Below, piece by piece: positions 58,920 to 64,000 of a stretch of DNA of 64,000 nt. The notes below the pieces were generated by a model. It was not told the origin of the DNA. It did not search any database and saw nothing but the letters and a program-made list of their open reading frames with translations. The stretch comes from Sinotaia quadrata (taxonomy: Eukaryota > Mollusca > Gastropoda > Architaenioglossa > Viviparidae): contig CM054181.1 in NCBI GenBank assembly GCA_028829895.1, positions 5,871,001 through 5,935,000 on the forward strand. The letters are read 5' to 3'. The position numbers and the translations under genes are program-made. The stretch's first letter is position 1, and each line of letters opens with the position of its first letter.

Positions 58920-60044
58920 TCTTTGTAGGTACTATGTGGCCAACATTTTAATATACTAAAGTGACAGACAATTTTTATTCTAGAAATAATTAATTAATAT
59001 GACTACTTACAATATGTATTTGTATATAATATGTAAATTTTCACACACTATTGCCTTATGTGCATTTCTAAAAGTGAAGTTACAGTTTAAAGAAATAACC
59101 CCCCCTCCCAACACATGCATACATACGCATAAACATATATTTCTAAATGAAGCTATAATGTAAAACTACATAAAATACAATTTCTGGTGCACAGAGTGAC
59201 GTAATATGTATACAAACAAAAATGTCATAACGAGTTCTCAGATCGTGATTAAAAACTGTTAATGCCATCATTTATGACTCAGAATATGGAATTGGTGATG
59301 CCAAAAATTAATGTCCCTTACAAAGACTTATTACAGATACATTTAAAATAAAAGAAGCTCATATCAGCACTACAAGTTACGAAGACAAAATACAAAACCA
59401 AAAATCACGAAAAACAACAGAAAAAATTTTAAAAAACCACCTTAGAATTTAAAAAAGATTAGAAAAGCAGTTGCTTATTACTTTTCGTATTAAAATTCAA
59501 ATATTCATCAATATAATAACAAATATTTATTTTGGAAGGATTTTTATATTTTGTACAACAGTTGCTCAATAGTGTTCTTAGCTCCCTTTATCTTCGCTTG
59601 CGTGGGGCCTTTCATCGTGGGGCCTTTCATCGTAGGACGTTCTCGGCTCAGGATAGAGTTGGAGGAACTCTACTCATTACATTCCGGTGTTTCGATCACA
59701 CCAAGCTAGCCACTGGACGTCGAAGGCTAACCCCTTGGTGTTGGTGGTCATGTAGCAGTGACAGGAGTTCAGCTATTGTTAATTACAATAATAGAAGTAA
59801 ATAATATTCTTAACTCTGCCATTTCCAGCATGTTGAGTTTTAAATAAGGTAGCTGTGTGATGGTATATTGTAATGAAGCAAGCCTTTCCCGCCGCTTTTA
59901 TGTATCGCCTGAAGGTACACGCGGGCTGGAAGTGATTATAGTTACAGCTAAGATCTCTTGCAGTCTGCTATTTTTGCAGTGCTTCTCACTATCAATTGTT
60001 GACAATCGCTCTCTTATAGTGTTAATTCCCTTCAATTCCACGCA
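58920..60044. other. Unique DNA with a structured GC-richer patch
   Basis: AT-rich except 59575-59775, which contains a doubled CGTGGGGCCTTTCAT and a two-part stem (8-bp ACACCAAG/CTTGGTGT plus inner TAGCC/GGCTA, 59698-59741). A 90-codon plus-strand ORF over it (59532-59804) is not recognised. Confidence 0.4.
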
Positions 60045-60670
60045 CAGTGGAGTAAATAACGCAGTTAAAGTTGCAGTAGACAGTGGAGTAAATAGCGCAG
60101 TTAAAGTTGCAGTAGACAGTGGAGTAAATAGCGCAGTTAAAGTTGCAGTAGACAGTGGAGTAAATAGCGCAGTTAAAGTTGCAGTAGACAGTGGAGTAAA
60201 TAGCGCAGTTAAAGTTGCAGTAGACAGTGGAGTAAATAGCGCAGTTAAAATTGCAATAGACAGTGGAGTAAATAGTGTAGTATATAAAGAGTTAAATTGC
60301 AGTAGTCATTGGAGTAAATAGTGTAGTATATAAAGAGTTACATTTCAGTAGTCATTGGAGTAAATAGTATAGTATATAAAGAGTTAAATTACAGTAGACA
60401 CTGGAGTAAATAGTGTTTTGCAGTAGTCAGTGGAATACGTGGTGAAGAAGACATTGGAACAAATAGTGTAATATATAAAAGTGTTAAAGGACATAAGCAG
60501 TGGAGTAAATATTGCCGTAAAGAAAATTTAAATAGTGTAATATATAAAAGTGATAAAGGACCATAAGCAGTGGAGTAAATATTGCCGTAAAGAAAATTTA
60601 AATAGTGTAATATATAAAAGTGTTAAAGGACCATAAGCAGTGGAGTAAATATTGCCGTATACAGAAAATT
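60045..60670. repeat. 36-bp minisatellite (7 units) with decayed right flank
   Basis: Clean units GCAGTTAAAGTTGCAGTAGA plus CAGTGGAGTAAATAGC at 60045-60290, then AGTGTAGTATATAAAGAGTT variants, then a 60-bp unit (AATAGTGTAATATATAAAAG...) three times at 60460-60670. The plus-strand ORF 59857-60321 is partly a 12-residue repeat. Confidence 0.95.
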
Positions 60671-61209
60671 TTAAAATGCTGAAACAGTGGAACGAAAATG
60701 CATTAAACGTTGGAGTAGACATAAAGTTATTAAAGCAGCTGACAGAAGACGTGCAGTAGATAATGGAATAAACAGTGCAGTAAACATGGGGTTAATAATG
60801 CAGTTTACAGTAGATGATGGAATAAATAGTCCTTGAGACATGGGGTTAATAGTAAAGTAGACAATGGAATTAGTATTTTATTAGTTAGTGGGGTAAATAG
60901 TGCTGCAGATAATTTCGTTAACAGATCAGTAAACAGTGGAGTTAACTGTTCAATAGACAGGGGAGTTTAATACTGCAGCAACAATGGTTAACTCTACTGT
61001 ACAAAATGAATTTAACAGTTTAGTAGACAGAGTAGTCAGTAGTGTATTCGATAGTAGCATAAAAGATGCACTAAATAAAAGAGTTAGGAGAACAATTAAA
61101 CATTCGGGGTTAACTGGATAGTTAACTGTTCAGTGGATAGTGCAATTAATTTTATCAGAAGACAATGTAGTTAACAGAGAAATAAACAAAGCAGTGGAAT
61201 TAAAAAAAC
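60671..61209. repeat. Strongly decayed GTAGACAGTGGAGT-type repeat
   Basis: Scattered ACAGTGGAGTTAA, GTAGACAATGGAAT and AATAGTGCAGTA motifs link the 36-bp array on the left to the 48-bp array on the right. Confidence 0.65.
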
Positions 61210-61732
61210 AGTAATGAGTGGAGTTGCGCAGTCAACAGTAGAGTTACCAGAACAATAAATAGTATACTTAACAGAACAGTAAACAGTGGAGTTACCATAA
61301 CAATAAATAGTATACTTAACAGAACAGTAAACAGTGGAGTTACCAGAACAATAAATAGTAGACTTAACAGAGCAGTAAACAGTGGAGTTACCAGAACAAT
61401 AAATAGTAGACTTAACAGAGCAGTAAACAGTGGAGTTACCAGAACAATAAATAGTAGACTTAACAGAGCAGTAAACAGTGGAGTTACCAGAACAATAAAT
61501 AGTAGACTTAACAGAGCAGTAAACAGTGGAGTTACCAGAACAATAAATAGTAGACTTAACAGAGCAGTAAACAGTGGAGTTACCAGAACAATAAATAGTA
61601 GACTTAACAGAGCAGTAAACAGTGGAGTTACCAGAACAATAAATAGTAGACTTAACAGAGCAGTAAACAGTGGAGTTACCAGAACAATAAATTGTAGACT
61701 TAACAGAGCAGTAAACAGTGGAGTTATTCCTA
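61210..61732. repeat. 48-bp minisatellite, about 11 units
   Basis: Unit GTAAACAGTGGAGTTACCAG ... GTAGACTTAACAGAGCA, very homogeneous from 61330. On minus it reads as a 16-residue hydrophobic repeat (LFTALLSLLFIVLVTP). Confidence 0.97.
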
Positions 61733-61789
61733 TATAGAGTGCATTCCTATAGATATATATATATAGAGAGAGGATAGTAGACAGTGAAG

Positions 61790-62206
61790 TAACGGTGCAT
61801 TGTAATACAGTAGAGAGTGAAGTAAGCGATGTATTGTAATACAGTAGACAGTGAAGTAAACGATGTATTGTAATACAGTAGAGAGTGAAGTAAACGATGT
61901 ATTGTAATACAGTAGACAGTGATGTAAGCGATGTATTGTAATACAGTAGACAGTGATGTAAGCGATGTATTGTAATACAGTAGACAGTGAAGTAAACGAT
62001 GTATTGTAATACAGTAGACAGTGAAGTAAACGATGTATTGTAATACAGTAGACAGTGAAATAAACGATGTATTGTAATACAGTAGACAGTGAAGTAAGCG
62101 ATGTATTGTAATACAGTAGACAGTGAAGTAAACGATGTATTGTAATACAGTAGACAGTGAAGTAAGCGATGTATTGTAATACAGTAGACAGTGAAGTAAA
62201 CGATGT
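61790..62206. repeat. 34-bp minisatellite, about 12 units
   Basis: Unit GTAATACAGTAGACAGTGAA plus GTAAACGATGTATT, with AAGCGATG/AAACGATG variants. No stop in any minus-strand frame across the array. Confidence 0.97.
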
Positions 62207-62531
62207 GGGGATAATGAGTATGCACAATAGCCAGAACACAACGGCCAACCATACGTTGCGGGATTAATCAATCCACTAAGTGGTGGCATTCCACCCCCAC
62301 CCACCCCAGATCACACCCTTTTTTGAACTTCCCTGAGAAAATTGCTGTTACGTTGAAATGACTCAGTGCAAAATATCAAATTATATTACACTAAATTATT
62401 AATGTATAACAGTCTGGTTCTGGTCTCTCGGTTCTCCCACTTCCACCCACCCCCATCCCGGTTTGTACTCCACTCTTTTTCTCCATCTCCCTTGCTACCC
62501 ACAATTTTGGGGTTATAAATGCTGAACTTAA

Positions 62532-62534
<3 letters not shown>
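62207..62534. other. Unique non-coding DNA
   Basis: No gene recognised. GCTGAACTTAATC near 62520 recurs after the CA run (62642), so the microsatellite is flanked by a short direct repeat. Confidence 0.5.
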
Positions 62535-62598
<64 letters not shown>

Positions 62599-62612
62599 CA
62601 CACGCGCGCGCA
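62535..62612. repeat. (CA)n microsatellite with CG tail
   Basis: CA run then CTCTCACACGCGCGCGC. Confidence 0.98.
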
Positions 62613-63359
62613 CGCACATACTCTTATCTCTGGGTTTATAAATGCTGAACTTAATCGCGCCCGCATGCACACACAACACACAGCTTGTAAATTCAAAATC
62701 AATAAGTATGTTGTTTTCTTCTCCAATATCAATGCTTGGATAATTTAGTCGGACACTAAACTGGTAGCCTACTAATTACTGACTACTTCATTTTTACAGT
62801 CTGTATGACTGTAAACGGGTAATAATTACTGACTACTTCATTTTCAAAACGTGACTATACATTTGGTCTGTATGACTATAAACAACCAAAAATTATTTGA
62901 AGCTTCATTTTCAAGTGGAAATTTACAATTTCCTAACTTTCGTCTCACTCTCTCCTACAAGTTTGCAAAACGATTACACACTGTCGGGACAAATCCCCAG
63001 TCTGCGCTCGCAGTCAACCAAACTGGAAAGGAGTCACGGGGACCGAAGACTAAAGTGATGAAAAGAAAAAAGTCAACAGTTTCTTTGACAACACGTGCGG
63101 GTTGCGTGAGGGCGTGAAAGAGCATTCAGTAATTATCGGTTTCGACGCTTGAGACAGAAAATAAAAGCTCTCCAGATACTCTGATGGAAAATACAGGATT
63201 GAAGATATTTTTACTATGGCACTCGACAAATCAAAGTAAATTTTGAAGAAAATGAATTTGAAAACAGACGTTTCCTTCGAGACAAAATCACAAACAGAAC
63301 ACGCTGATGGCACAGTGGCATGATTATACTTTTGCTCCCGATAGACTTGAAATTCGTCA
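62613..63359. other. Unique non-coding DNA
   Basis: AATTACTGACTACTTCATTTT occurs twice (62774, 62822). Short ORFs at 62851-63117 and 63050-63420 lack recognisable features. Confidence 0.4.
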
Positions 63360-63500
63360 AGCAACGCAAAACTACAAGCAATACAAAACTACAAGCAGCC
63401 CAAAACAACAAGCAACGCAAAACTACGAGCAGCCCAAAACAACAAGCAACGCAAAAACTACAAGCAACACAAAAACTACAAGCAGCCCAAAACTATAAAC
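63360..63500. repeat. 33-bp repeat, about 4 units
   Basis: CAAGCAACGCAAAACTACAA plus GCAGCCCAAAACA; the Gln/Lys/Thr ORFs on plus are read-through. Confidence 0.93.
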
Positions 63501-63970
63501 AACCACCGAATCTCTTTGAGTTTGAGCTCCCGCAGCAGGCGCCTATCGCTTATCACACTTTACACCAACCTTTAATTGAACACAGATTCGCAACACTCAT
63601 GATCTATGCTGCTGTTAAAATTTTATAAATAGCTTTTACATTACTATACAGACGACAAACTAAAATATATGACGTGCATTGTGCTTGGCAATAAGTGTAG
63701 AACGTATTTAGTAGTAGTAAGTTTACAATGTTGCATTTCGACAAACTATATGATTTTGTTTATATATATTTATTTGTAATGTATGAATGAATAGTTTGTA
63801 GAACATTTGTTTACACGCAATAACATTTACACACATACATCAACACTCTTGTGAGTGCTGTAATCGGGAAGAGAGTTTCGTTTCGGAACGTTACTGCGAG
63901 TGCTTTTTGAAGCACCTCATTTAAACACACGACTATACAATGAGAAAAGTTTTCGTAACTTGATACTTAC
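63501..63970. other. Unique AT-rich non-coding DNA
   Basis: No gene recognised up to the splice donor at 63970-63969. Confidence 0.45.
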
Positions 63971-64000
63971 TTGAGTTCACTCGACAACACCAGCGGCAGA
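63971..64000 (-). other. Possible exon end of a gene beyond the right edge
   Basis: On minus, GTGAACTCAA|GTAAGTATCA is a near-ideal donor (GT at 63970-63969). The 30 nt before it are open in one frame as LPLVLSSELK, which could sit in an LRR protein but is far too short to identify. It could also be non-coding. Confidence 0.3.

Noticed and set aside
61200..62252. 350-codon minus-strand ORF
   Set aside because: Entirely tandem-repeat translation (34-bp and 48-bp arrays); no non-repeat domain.

Overview
The window looks like animal, probably molluscan (gastropod-like), genomic DNA. The evidence is spliced genes with GT/AG introns, AT-rich non-coding sequence packed with mini- and microsatellites, and two protostome-type Toll-like receptors with the two-block ectodomain (LRR - LRRCT - cysteine cluster - LRRNT - LRR - LRRCT) common in molluscs and other protostomes. 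The species assignment is inference. I saw no bacterial operon, rRNA gene, complete canonical tRNA or CRISPR array.

Coding content. Two TLR genes lie on the minus strand. TLR-A occupies positions 7413 to beyond 1. Its first coding exon (5870-7413), a 310-nt exon (1963-2272) and a third exon (1-1200) join in frame into 1018 residues: signal peptide, about 28 LRRs and both cysteine-flanked LRR blocks. The transmembrane and TIR parts must lie past the left edge. TLR-B is complete: 350 nt of coding sequence in 29980-30329 join in frame to 22842-26625, giving 1377 residues with about 29 LRRs, one membrane span, a TIR domain and a 155-residue tail. Both genes have a splice acceptor at or just before the start codon, so both probably have separate non-coding 5' exons. 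No ligand can be read from the sequence; by family they would signal through TIR adaptors such as MyD88.

Layout. 1-7.4 kb: TLR-A, with a 3.6-kb intron built largely of minisatellites. 7.4-22.8 kb: upstream of A and downstream of B, no recognisable coding gene, many arrays, one copy each of dispersed repeats R1 and R2. 22.8-30.4 kb: TLR-B, with a 3.35-kb intron dominated by a 33-bp array of about 40 units. 30.4-64 kb: no recognisable protein-coding gene. It has a possible non-coding exon chain at 45.55-46.03 kb, more R1/R2 copies, a tRNA-derived SINE, about 25 tandem arrays, and a splice donor with 30 nt of possible exon at the right edge.

Most notable observations: (i) the main intron of TLR-A contains a 44-bp minisatellite whose unit includes the gene's own exon end and splice donor; (ii) a 54-bp in-frame minisatellite has expanded inside the last LRRCT of TLR-A; (iii) the two neighbouring TLRs share domain order but none of their coding-region intron positions; (iv) TLR-B carries SH3-ligand-like and YxxM-like motifs in its tail; (v) two unnamed dispersed repeat families, R1 (two copies) and R2 (four copies). 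The many mid-length ORFs outside the TLRs are nearly all read-through of tandem repeats and were not called as genes.
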